DNA of 64,000 bases from Actinophytocola algeriensis (GTDB taxonomy: Bacteria; Actinomycetota; Actinomycetes; Mycobacteriales; Pseudonocardiaceae): contig NZ_JACHJQ010000016.1 in NCBI RefSeq assembly GCF_014203735.1, forward strand, positions 17,472 through 81,471. The letters run 5' to 3'. The translations under genes and the position numbers were made by a program. This document shows, in pieces, positions 46,736 through 54,174 of this stretch (positions are counted from its first letter, which is position 1; each line of letters opens with the position of its first letter). Under the pieces are notes generated by a model. It was given only the letters and a program-made list of their open reading frames with translations, was not told the origin of the DNA and searched no databases.

Positions 46736-46748
46736 TCAAGTTGCTTGA
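46736..46748. promoter_or_regulatory. Inverted repeat in the MFS promoter
   Basis: TCAAG (46736-46740), TTG, CTTGA (46744-46748), perfect arms, 16-28 bases upstream of the GTG. The size and AT-rich flank fit a MarR or TetR operator. The nearest regulator is the MarR gene at 47794-48315, but linkage is inferred. Confidence 0.45.
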
Positions 46749-47053
46749 TATTCGAGACACTGTAGGATCGGTTCACGTGATGTGGCAACCCCCGGCTTCC
46801 CCGCCGGAGCGGGCGGCGACCGTGCCGGTGACCGGAGCCACCGGCGCTGCCGGACGGCACGTCGCCCTGACCGCCGCACACCTTCCTGCGGGCCGATTCC
46901 TCGCTGGGCAACGATCTCCCTTGAGCTGCGGCCCCGGGAACCGCCCCGATCGCCCCGCCGACGGCCGCGTTCGGCCCGACGCGTCGCACCGCCGCGCGTG
47001 GGTATCCGAGCCCCTCGCGCAGTTGCGGCCCGTTCCGCCAGAGAGGACACCCC
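46749..47053 (+). other. Intergenic stretch with a possible NAD-binding remnant
   Basis: About 300 bases. On the plus strand near 46808-46860 the frame reads ATVPVTGATGAAGRHVAL, like the first strand and loop of NmrA/epimerase-type proteins, but nothing beyond it continues the fold. It is at most a remnant; no complete gene is present. Confidence 0.3.
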
Positions 47054-47788
47054 ATGAGCCGTCCCACGCTGAACCTCGGCCTGCTCGCGGCACTCGCCGC
47101 CGCACAGGCCGCGCTGCCCGTGCTACCCCGACTGGTTCGCCGCGCCAGCACCGAGGAGGAACAGGCACGGCCGCCGGAGGGACCCCTCACCCCACCGCCG
47201 GGAGCATTCGCGATCTGGGGACCACTCTTCGCGACGAGCCTGGCCTACCCGCTCGTCCGCCTGCGCGGCGCCGCTCGCCGCGAGACCGGCACGCCCGACG
47301 CGCTCGTGGCGCTGACCTTCGCCCTCAACTCGCTGTGGACCCTCAACTCCCAGTTCCGCCGCCTGGACGCGCTCAGCGTCGCGCTGATCGGCGTGGCCGC
47401 CACCTCGGCCACGGTCGCCGTCGAGCGCAGCACGGCAGCCGACCCGGCAGATCGGGCCAGGGCCGCGCTGGTCGGCCCGCTCGCCGGCTGGCTGACGGTG
47501 GCCACGGCCGCCAACGTCGAGGCAGCGGCCAACGTGCACCGCGGCCGCCCGCGACGAGCCGGGGAGACGAGGCGGGCGGTCGGCCTGCTGGCCGGCGCCT
47601 CGGCCCTGCTCGGCGTCCAGGCCAGGCGCAACCACGGCAACCTGCCCTTCGCCGCCGCCTCCGGGTGGGGTCTCGCCGGCATCCTGCTGAAGGCTGGCCG
47701 GGAGCGGCGTGCCGCGGTGGCCGCCATCGCGCTGCTCGGCCTCGCCAACCTGGGCGCTGCTGTCCGAAGTGGACGCACCAGCCGGTGA
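47054..47788 (+). CDS. TspO/MBR-like membrane protein
   Basis: 244 residues. Hydrophobic segments at about 8-28, 50-75, 85-105, 115-160 and 175-235, with PPGAFAIWGPLFATSLAYPL, which matches the FxIWGPxY block of TspO/MBR proteins. These bind tetrapyrroles or carotenoid-related molecules and often sit in carotenoid gene clusters, which suits the crt remnants 600 bases downstream. It converges with the MarR gene. Confidence 0.65.
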   Translation: MSRPTLNLGLLAALAAAQAALPVLPRLVRRASTEEEQARPPEGPLTPPPGAFAIWGPLFATSLAYPLVRLRGAARRETGTPDALVALTFALNSLWTLNSQFRRLDALSVALIGVAATSATVAVERSTAADPADRARAALVGPLAGWLTVATAANVEAAANVHRGRPRRAGETRRAVGLLAGASALLGVQARRNHGNLPFAAASGWGLAGILLKAGRERRAAVAAIALLGLANLGAAVRSGRTSR

Positions 47789-47793
47789 ACCCG

Positions 47794-48315
47794 TCAGTCC
47801 TCGGTGTACCCGTGGTCGCGGGTCAACGGTCCCCCACTCGGCTCGGCAGAGCGGTGGATGTGCAGTGTGCCGGTGAGAAACCGGCGCAGGACGCGCAGCT
47901 CCGCCGGCGGGAACGACGAAGCGAACTCGTCGACCGCCGACGCGACCGGGTGGAGTTCCTCGAGAATCCGCTCGTGCGTGCTCGCCGTGACGGCGAGCAC
48001 CTTGCGGCGCCGGTCGCTCGGGTGCGGGCGGCGCTCCAGGTGCCCGGCGCGTTCGAGCCGGTCCACCAACGTCGTGGCCGCTCCCGACGTCATCCCCAGC
48101 AGCTGACCGAGGCGGGCCGGTCCCAGTGGCTCCTCGCTCATCAGCACGTACTTCAACGCCAGGAAGTCGGTGGCGCTGACCGCCAGCTGCGCACTGACGG
48201 CGACGTCGTACCGCGAGGTCGCCACCGCCAGCTCGTGCATCAACCACGACACCGCGTCCCGCGGCGCCGCGGAGTCGGCGAAACGCTCTGTCGGAGAAGC
48301 GACCGGCACGTCCAT
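47794..48315 (-). CDS. MarR family transcriptional regulator
   Basis: 173 residues from the ATG at 48315. Winged helix: LGPARLGQLLGMTSGAATTL, VDRLERAGHLERRPHPSDRR and RKVLAVTAST. It is divergent from the crtE remnant, a setting known for light- or stress-controlled carotenoid operons. A palindrome CCATAC-n7-GTATGG over its start codon (48312-48330) suggests autoregulation. Confidence 0.88.
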   Translation of the reverse strand: MDVPVASPTERFADSAAPRDAVSWLMHELAVATSRYDVAVSAQLAVSATDFLALKYVLMSEEPLGPARLGQLLGMTSGAATTLVDRLERAGHLERRPHPSDRRRKVLAVTASTHERILEELHPVASAVDEFASSFPPAELRVLRRFLTGTLHIHRSAEPSGGPLTRDHGYTED

Positions 48316-48330
48316 ACCGTCAGTGTATGG
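48312..48330. promoter_or_regulatory. Palindrome over the marR start codon
   Basis: CCATAC (48312-48317), 7 bases, GTATGG (48325-48330), with perfect 6-bp arms. It covers the marR ATG and lies about 75 bases before the crtE start. Binding there would block both divergent transcripts. Inferred operator. Confidence 0.5.
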
Positions 48331-48403
48331 ACGGTCGCGCCGGTTTCGCGTCCCGGCGCACATTCGCCGCGGCCAAGATTCAACGACTCGGGAAGGAGTA
48401 TCC

Positions 48404-49301
48404 GTGACCTTCGCGACCGACACACAACCGATACCGCCGTGCCCCGATGACGTGCTGCCCGCGGAGCTGGCCACTCGACCCCAGACGTCCCCGACGTCCG
48501 GTCCGCGTTCGCGCTCGCGGGGTGGGCTTGCGCGGCGGCAACGGCGCGGGCGGCCGTGCGTGCCGCGGGCAGCCTGGAACTCCTGCACTGCTTCGCGTTG
48601 CTGCAGGACGACGTCATGGATGAGTCCCCGCTGAGCCGCGGCAGGCCGGCCGCACACGTGGTCTTCGCCGACTGGCACCGCGGGCAGGGCCTGGCCGGTT
48701 CGCCATCGCGGTTCGGCGAGTCCGCCGCGGTGCTCGCCGGTGACCTGTGCCTGGTGTGGGCGGAGCAGATGTTGCGCGAAAGCGGGGTCGGGGCCGCGGC
48801 GCTGTCCCGCGCGATCCCCCGCTACGACCGGATGCGCAGCGACCTCGCGGTCGGCCAGCTCCGCGACCTGGTGAACGACGCTCGCCGACAACTGGTGCTG
48901 CAGGACGTGCGTGCCGTGGCGCGCGCGAAGTCCGGGAACTACACCGTGCCGTGATCGACGCGCTCGGCCTGTTCGGCACGGCGGCCGCCACCGGCAAGCC
49001 CGTCGGCGAGGATCTGATGGCGCGCAAGGCGGCCACGGTGCTGGTCTTCGCCAGGGAAGGGGCGGACACCGCGCGCAGGAGGCAACTCGCCCGCCTCGAC
49101 CGGCTGCCGGAGCTGCGCCAGTCCGATGTGGACACCTACCTCGAGATCATCGCGGCGACCGGCGCCCGGGAGCAGGCCGAGCGGTTGATCGAGCGGCGGC
49201 TGCGGGACGGCAGGACCGCGTTCGCGAACGTCGCGTTACCCGACGGGGTGCGGCAGCGCCTTTCCCACCTCGCCGACCTGTGCGGCGACCGGGACAAGTA
49301 G
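48404..49301 (+). pseudogene. crtE: Geranylgeranyl diphosphate synthase (crtE) with deletions and frameshifts
   Basis: GTG at 48404 with GGAAGGAG upstream. The middle frame carries the first Asp-rich motif (LLHCFALLQDDVMDESPLSR), then FGESAAVLAGDLCLVWAEQM and LAVGQLRDLVNDAR. After KSGNYTV the text jumps to AATGKPVGEDLMARKAATVL. The ~50 residues between, which hold the second Asp-rich motif, are missing, and so are about 60 residues before the first motif. It ends at 49301. It cannot make prenyl diphosphates as read. Confidence 0.7.
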
Positions 49302-49309
49302 GAGGTCTC

Positions 49310-49429
49310 GTGCGGGCCGTAGGAGGACGCATCGGTCGGGTGCTCACGGCGTTGATCTCCGACCGGCCGACGGCTGAGCGCATGACCGGATCACGAGCAC
49401 AGAGGAGGAGACTGGTGAGTACCCGATGA
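49310..49429 (+). pseudogene. crtI: Phytoene desaturase (crtI) reduced to its two ends
   Basis: GTG at 49310 with AGGAGG 6 bases upstream. Only 39 codons: the start RAVGGRIGR is followed directly by VLTALISDRPTAERMTG, which resembles the C-terminal FAD-binding end of CrtI (VPTxLISGxLAAERV). Its TGA overlaps the crtB ATG (ATGA), the normal crtI-crtB junction. About 470 residues are gone in frame. Identification rests on the short C-terminal match and position. Confidence 0.5.
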
Positions 49430-49700
49430 GCCACCGCGGACTCGATGCCGCCGGGATCACCGAGCCTGCCCTGCGTGCCGCCTACCTGCGTGTCCGGGGT
49501 GCTCAACGCCACCCACGGCCGCACCTACTTCCTCGCGACCCGGCTGCTCGCCCCGCACCAGCAGTGCGCGCGCTCTACGGGTTCGCCCGCTGGGTCTACG
49601 ACCTGGTGGACGAACCGGGGCCGGACGCGACCCCCGACGTGGTGGCCGCACGCATCGACCGGGCGGAGCGCCTGCTGTCCGACGGCCTCGCGCGGGGCCG
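49426..49700 (+). pseudogene. crtB: Phytoene synthase (crtB), frameshifted and 3'-truncated
   Basis: MSHRGLDAAGITEPALRAAY at 49426. Frames then alternate: VLNATHGRTYFLATRLLAPH and RALYGFARWVYDLVDEPGPD with VVAARIDRAERLLSDG. These are the N-terminal ~90 residues of CrtB, with the first Asp-rich region as DLVDEPGPD. At about 49700 it runs into the antisense tail of a CU044_5270-type gene. The remaining two-thirds are missing. Confidence 0.7.
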
Positions 49701-50290
49701 ACTCCGAGGAGCCGGTGGAGCAGAATGTCGAAGTCCTTCGGCTTGCCCTCCAGGTAGGCGCGCATCTCGGCGGTGTCGGTCGGCAGACGGCGGTAGGCGG
49801 GCGACGGGCGGCAGGGCTCGGTCGTGCCCATGTCGTAGTCGCCGCGGATCACCCGCATGCGACCATCCACGCAGCCGGGCAGCGGGATGTCCTCCCCCTG
49901 CTGCCGGATCATCCCGTCGTGCTCGCCATCGGCCGAGTGCCAGGCTTCGCGGGCCCCTCGGTCGTTACGCTGCGGCTGTAGACGAACTGGCCGGGCAGCG
50001 GCGGGGTGGTGGGAAGGACACGGACGGCGTCGGCGGCCTCGTGGAGAAACGCCGCGGCCTCGGCCTCGGGCGGCGCGACCCCGACGGACTCCAGACCACC
50101 GAACGCGACGACGCCGGTGATGGCAGCGGCGAGCCCGACGACGGTGGCGGCAGAGAGAATCAGCCTCTTCCTGCTCTTCTGAGGCTGCTCGGCAGTGAGA
50201 CCGGCCACCAGACGCGCCCTCGCCGGGGCGAGGTCGGTCACCGTCGGCAGGGGACCTGGTCGACCACGTTCCTGCGCTGGGTCATCTCAT
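49700..50290 (-). pseudogene. CU044_5270-type anti-sigma-like membrane protein, frameshifted and truncated
   Basis: The ATG at 50290 overlaps the sigma stop (ATGA). After MDEMTQRRNVVDQV a shift leads to VTDLAPARARLVAG, a membrane segment (LILSAATVVGLAAAITGVVA) and FLHEAADAVRVLPTTPPLPG with QFVYSRSVTT, typical of this family. A further shift near 49925 gives GDYDMGTTEPCRPSPAYRRL and LPTDTAEMRAYLEGKPKDFD. It stops at about 49700 at the crtB junction. The family pairs with ECF sigma factors in actinomycetes. Confidence 0.6.
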
Positions 50291-50570
50291 CCACGGTCGG
50301 CGGACTCCTTCACGGTGAGCGCGGCACGGACCTGCTTGCGAGCGCGATTGAGACGAGAGCGAACGGTGCCGATGGGGATGTCGAGGGCTTGCGCCACCTC
50401 CTCGTAGGAGAGGCGCTCCCAGCCGACGAGGAGCAGGACGTCCCGGTCGCCGCTGGACAGCCCGGCGAGCGCGGCGCCGAGCACGGGTTCATCGCCGCGG
50501 CCGTCACCTGCTCGGCAACCCGGTCGGCGTGCCTGTCGGTGTTCGGTTTCTGGCACGATCGCGGCGCGTA
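50287..50570 (-). pseudogene. ECF sigma factor, region 4 only
   Basis: LGAALAGLSSGDRDVLLLVG, WERLSYEEVAQALDIPIGTV and RSRLNRARKQVRAALTV form a complete sigma region 4 helix-turn-helix. The sequence before it (DRHADRVAEQVTAA) is the usual linker, but region 2 is missing and an HdeD-type membrane protein tail precedes instead. Coupled by ATGA to the anti-sigma-like gene. It cannot act as a sigma factor alone. Confidence 0.65.
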
Positions 50571-50880
50571 GCCGGTCACGAGTGCGGAGATGCCGAAGAT
50601 GATGCTGAACAGTCCGAAGACCTGGGCCATGGCCACGGCGCCGGCGTTCGGCCGGAGCACGAGGACCACGCCGAAGGCGATGGACACCAGGCCGGTCAGA
50701 GCGAACATCGCCCGCTGGCTGGCGGTTTCGCCTCGGCGGAAGGCCATGACGACTTGCGACCATCACGGCCTCGGTCAGCTTGTCCCGGAGATCCGTGATC
50801 GCCTCGGCCGCCGCGAACACAACCAATGGCGGCACCGAGTGCAGCACGATCGCCGCGAGCGACCCGGCCGCATAGGATGA
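50571..50880 (-). pseudogene. HdeD/DUF308-type membrane protein remnant
   Basis: VPPLVVFAAAEAITDLRDKL and, after a shift near 50755, AMFALTGLVSIAFGVVLVLR with AVAMAQVFGLFSIIFGISAL and VTGY. The paired hydrophobic helices with GLVSIAFGVVLVLRP are typical of DUF308 proteins. It joins the sigma linker directly at about 50570, so both genes lost parts in one deletion. Confidence 0.5.
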
Positions 50881-50957
50881 CCTGGCCGAACATTCGTCGC
50901 CAAGCTTTGACGACTGCCACGTGATCTTAGCTCGCCTTATTTAGAAGGACTTTTTAC

Positions 50958-51155
50958 ATGAAGCGGATCGTAGTCAGGCTGACCGGGATGCCCTTCGACC
51001 CTACCTACGAGATCGACGACGACTCCACTGCGATCGGAGACCGTGTACGGGTGCCGCCCAGCGCATCGTCATTTATTGAGGAAGGCGAGGTCGGAACGGT
51101 CATCGCACTGGAAAGCTCCTACGGTGGACCGTGCAAGCGCGCTGTCAGAGCCTAA
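50958..51155 (+). CDS. Small hypothetical protein, 65 residues
   Basis: MKRIVVRLTGMPFDPTYEID, then RVRVPPSASSFIEEGEVGTV and a Cys near the end. AGAAGGAC lies 8-9 bases upstream. Predicted small beta barrel. Composition is less GC-rich than neighbours. No family recognised. Confidence 0.5.
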   Translation: MKRIVVRLTGMPFDPTYEIDDDSTAIGDRVRVPPSASSFIEEGEVGTVIALESSYGGPCKRAVRA

Positions 51156-51364
51156 TTTCCGGACATCGGATACCGATCCGACCGTCGCCTTATCAACAGG
51201 AATAGCGATCCCTAGATTACAACGATCACGACATTCCTTTAGAAATATGGAAGATACGGCCCGCCGCCGTTCGCGCCGCTCCTTATCATTGCGACAATGA
51301 CAGCCACAAAGACCGCAACGGCTACCGTCTTTATTGCACGCCTCAGTAATGGACCATTGACGTC

Positions 51365-51640
51365 AAGAGTGCCACCAGCCACGTCTACGAGTTCACTGGC
51401 CGTCCCCGATCGCCGGGCTCCACGCCGTACGCCACCGAGCTGCCGTTCGTGTTCGACACCCTCGACACCCCGAAGCCGTGACGTTGATCGGCGACCAGGC
51501 ACCGCACGCCCTTGCCGACGAGATGAACGCCGTCTGGGCCCGGTTCGCACGGCGAGTAACCCGGCTCGACACCATGGACACCACTCGACCGGTGGAATCA
51601 TTCGACGGCCGAGACAACATGGTGTCCACGACCCGCGGGG
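51365..51640 (+). pseudogene. Carboxylesterase (type B) C-terminal remnant
   Basis: The plus strand reads SHVYEFTGRPRSPG, TPYATELPFVFDTLDTP, then after a one-base shift TLIGDQAPHALADEMNAVWA with RFAR, and DTTRPVESFDG. This is the C-terminal part of type-B esterases, where His precedes ELPFVFD; here that position is Ala (YATELPF), a lost catalytic residue. The N-terminal ~400 residues are absent. The stretch before it (51160-51360) is AT-richer with no gene. Confidence 0.6.
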
Positions 51641-51817
51641 CACCAAGCGCGCCGCGATGACAGCGGCACTGGCTTCGACCCGCAGACGACATCGACAGTG
51701 ACGAGACCGGGGTCGCACCGGGGGAGTGCATGTCGAGAACGCATCGTCCACCTGGTGCCCTTCCGTACTGGGGTAACGGCGCACGACGACCGGCGCGTTG
51801 CGGCCGCGCGAAGCGAT

Positions 51818-52462
51818 TCAGCTCAGCCCTGGTTCGTGGGCGAGGATGGCGGCCTCGACCCGGTTGCGTGCGCCGAGTTTGTCGAGGATGGAGCTGACGT
51901 GGGCTTTGACCGTGCCCTCGACGATGTGGAGGGTGTGGGCGATCTCGGCGTTGGAGCGTCCGGCGCCGAGCAGTGCCAGGACGTCGCGTTCCCGTTCGGT
52001 GAGTGTCGCTGCTCGCTGCCGTGCCTGTGTTGCCGAGGCGCCCATGGTGCGGTAGTCGCGGATGACGCGGTGGGCGATGGCCGGTGACAGGAACGCGGCC
52101 CCGGCGGCGACGGCGTGGACGGCGGCGATCAGCTCGCGCGGGTCGGCCGCCTTGAGCAGGAACCCCGCCGCGCCGCCACCGAGCGCACGCGCGATGTAGT
52201 CGTCCTGGCCGAACGTGGTGAGCATGATGACCTTCGTCGCCGGTGCGACAGCGGCGATCTCGTCGGCAGCGGCCAGGCCGTCGAGGCCGGGCATCCGGAT
52301 GTCCAGCAGCGCCACGTGTGGACGGTGTGCGCGTACCAGTTCGACGGCCTGGTGCCCGTGGGCGGCCTCGGCGACGACCTCGATGCCGCCGTCGGTGGCC
52401 AATATCGCCCGGATGCCGGCGCGGACCATGGGCTCGTCGTCGGCCACCACTACCTGGATCAT
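51818..52462 (-). CDS. NarL/LuxR-type response regulator
   Basis: 214 residues. Receiver domain 1-120 with acidic pocket VVVADDEPMVRAG, phospho-acceptor Asp in HVALLDIRMPGLDG, and the Thr and Lys in IMLTTFGQDD and GFLLKAADP. LuxR helix-turn-helix 145-210 (LTERERDVLALLGAGRSNAE, VKAHVSSILDKLGARNRVEA). The expected sensor kinase should lie just upstream, but only a fragment and IS481 are there, so it is now an orphan. Confidence 0.9.
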   Translation of the reverse strand: MIQVVVADDEPMVRAGIRAILATDGGIEVVAEAAHGHQAVELVRAHRPHVALLDIRMPGLDGLAAADEIAAVAPATKVIMLTTFGQDDYIARALGGGAAGFLLKAADPRELIAAVHAVAAGAAFLSPAIAHRVIRDYRTMGASATQARQRAATLTERERDVLALLGAGRSNAEIAHTLHIVEGTVKAHVSSILDKLGARNRVEAAILAHEPGLS

Positions 52463-52466
52463 CGCA

Positions 52467-52690
52467 TTACGCTCGTTCGAGCCGGTTCTTCGAGATCAGC
52501 ACGTCGTCGACGAAACAGAGCTGGTAGATGTCCGGGCCGAGGTCCAGCAGGCCGTCGCCGGCCTGGTAGTGGACGCAGCTCGCGCCGGCCGGTCGCGGCG
52601 GCGCGGCGATCACCTTCGGCTCCCGGCCGATGTCGTTTCCCGAGGTCCACTTCGTGGGGCCGCCCCGTTGACCATCACTGTCTTCGGCCG
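52467..52690 (-). pseudogene. C-terminal fragment of an unidentified protein beside IS481
   Basis: WTSGNDIGREPKVIAAPPRP through GLLDLGPDIYQLCFVDDVLI and SKNRLERA to a stop at 52467. It looks coding by composition and ends naturally, but the upstream part is lost near IS481. It is not a kinase ATPase domain. Family not recognised. Confidence 0.4.
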
Positions 52691-52724
52691 CGGGGCAGAG
52701 AAACGCCGGACTGCCCATCAACGG

Positions 52725-53726
52725 CTAGGTGTATGAGGTCATGACGTTGGTGACGCCGGTGTGGAGCCGGGTGACGGGTGGCTGGTTTCCGGCGGTGGTG
52801 TGTGGTCGATGGTAGTTGTAGTGCACGTTCCAGACCTGCAGCGCTGCTGACCTGTGTTGTTCGCTGGTCCAGACGTGGGCGTAGAGGAATTCCTCGGCCA
52901 GGATCCGGTGATAGCGCTCGACTTTGCCGTTATGGCGAGGTGTGTAGGGCGTGATGCGCTGGTGGCGAGCGCCGCGGAGCACGGTGGCGAAGTCGCGGGC
53001 GCGGTAGCAGGCGCCGTTGTCAGTCACGATCCGGTGGACATGCTGGATGCCGTGGCGGGCGAAGAACGCGCGGGCTCGGTGGGTGAAGGCGATCGCGGTC
53101 CGGGCCTGCTCGTCGGGCAGGGCCTCGGTGTAGGCGAGGCGGGAGAACCCGTCGATCGCGGTGTGTAGGTAGGTGTAGCGGGCGCGACCGCCGCGTTTGC
53201 GGCCTCGAATGGACTGTTTGGCCTGTTCGTTGCCGCGGCCGTGGACCCGCCAGCCACCACCGTCGGGAATGACACCGACCTTCTTCACGTCGAGGTGGAC
53301 CATGTGACCGGGCCAGCGGGCGTGGATGCGGCGCGGCTCGCGGTTGTTCTCGCCGGTGGGGTCGAGGAACCGGCGCCGGTTCAACCCGAGGTGGGCCAGG
53401 TGCCGGGTCACGGTGCGGACCGAGACGGTGATGCCCTCGCCGGCCAACTCGAGTGCGATGCGGCGGGCTGACCATTTGCGTTGCCGGCGCATGGCCTCGA
53501 TCCGCACAACGACCTGCCCAGACGTGACAGTGGGCTGGTGGTGCGGGACGCTGGGCCGGTCCAGCAGACCAGCATCGCCGTACTTGCGGTGACGGTTAAC
53601 CCACTTGCTCGCGCACTGCCGCGAGATCCCCATCTCAGCGGCGACATGCGCGACCGGACGGGACTGACACCGCGCCACGAGACGGCGGCGGCCTTCCACG
53701 GACAACGGGGCATTACGGTGGAGCAT
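52725..53726 (-). CDS. IS481-family DDE transposase
   Basis: 333 residues. Helix-turn-helix 1-110 (RLVARCQSRPVAHVAAEMGI, SRQCASKWVNRHRKYG). The DDE residues are in MVHLDVKKVG, RIVTDNGACYR and HNGKVERYHRIL, in order. The last sense codons read SYT and the TAG stop lies within the CTAG target duplication outside the element. Probably active. Confidence 0.92.
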   Translation of the reverse strand: MLHRNAPLSVEGRRRLVARCQSRPVAHVAAEMGISRQCASKWVNRHRKYGDAGLLDRPSVPHHQPTVTSGQVVVRIEAMRRQRKWSARRIALELAGEGITVSVRTVTRHLAHLGLNRRRFLDPTGENNREPRRIHARWPGHMVHLDVKKVGVIPDGGGWRVHGRGNEQAKQSIRGRKRGGRARYTYLHTAIDGFSRLAYTEALPDEQARTAIAFTHRARAFFARHGIQHVHRIVTDNGACYRARDFATVLRGARHQRITPYTPRHNGKVERYHRILAEEFLYAHVWTSEQHRSAALQVWNVHYNYHRPHTTAGNQPPVTRLHTGVTNVMTSYT

Positions 53727-53843
53727 CGGACGGGTCTTTCTGCTCGGCGAATGAGTTGGTGGTACTTCTCATCCTGCCGCCGAAAGACCCGTCCCCTCGT
53801 CTCAGCCCCTACCAGCCGTCACCAACATCATGTCCAGCAACAA
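52729..53843 (-). mobile_element. IS481-family insertion sequence, complete
   Basis: Terminal inverted repeats face each other: ATGACGTTGGTGACG at 52741-52755 and its partner CGTCACCAACATCAT at 53817-53831, one mismatch, with weaker outer arms from TGT at 52730. CTAG at 52725-52728 and 53844-53847 flanks both ends, the target duplication expected for IS481. One transposase gene fills it. It is the only clearly complete mobile element in the window. Confidence 0.85.
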
Positions 53844-53890
53844 CTAGTGGTTTGGCCGGTGGGCCGCGCCGCCCGCTGGCGGTCGGGTAG

Positions 53891-54058
53891 GTGTACGACG
53901 ACGAGGCCCTGATCGTCAAGGCCCCCGATGAGCAGGCCCGCCGCGCAGTAGAGGATCTGTTCGGCGAGTTCGCGCGCACCGGCTCAGCGATGAAGACGGT
54001 GCGCGCGTCGTTGTCTCAAGGGTGGCGATCGTCCGGCAACACTCTTGACATCAGCTAG
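53891..54058 (+). pseudogene. Serine recombinase fragment
   Basis: VYDDEALIVKAPDEQARRAV, EDLFGEFARTGSAMKTVRAS to a TAG at 54058. DPDEQVxxAxxxLFxxFxRTGSA is the recombinase-domain pattern of large serine recombinases. Catalytic domain and zinc ribbon are missing. Confidence 0.55.
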
Positions 54059-54078
54059 TGACACCGGTCACTCTGGTT

Positions 54079-54104
54079 CGGCTGGGAGAGCGCTCTCCCA
54101 GCCG
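54079..54104. promoter_or_regulatory. 26-bp perfect palindrome before the GH81 gene
   Basis: A perfect palindrome with core GGGAGAGCGCTCTCCC (54084-54099), extended by CGGCT/AGCCG on each side. The central GAGCGCTC is as in LacI-family (CebR/BglR-like) operators of actinomycetes. It ends 71 bases before the GH81 start. The same GAGAGCGCTCTC core occurs at 57073-57086 before the next large gene. Confidence 0.75.
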
Positions 54105-54174
54105 GCGGTCGCAGTGCGCTCCAGGCTTGCCATCCCCATGAGGGCGCGCACCGTCCCGACTTGTAGGAGTCACG

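Noticed and set aside
46741..48450. Plus-strand frame of 569 codons
   Set aside because: Runs through the TspO-like gene in the wrong frame and the antisense of marR; Arg/Pro-rich shadow.
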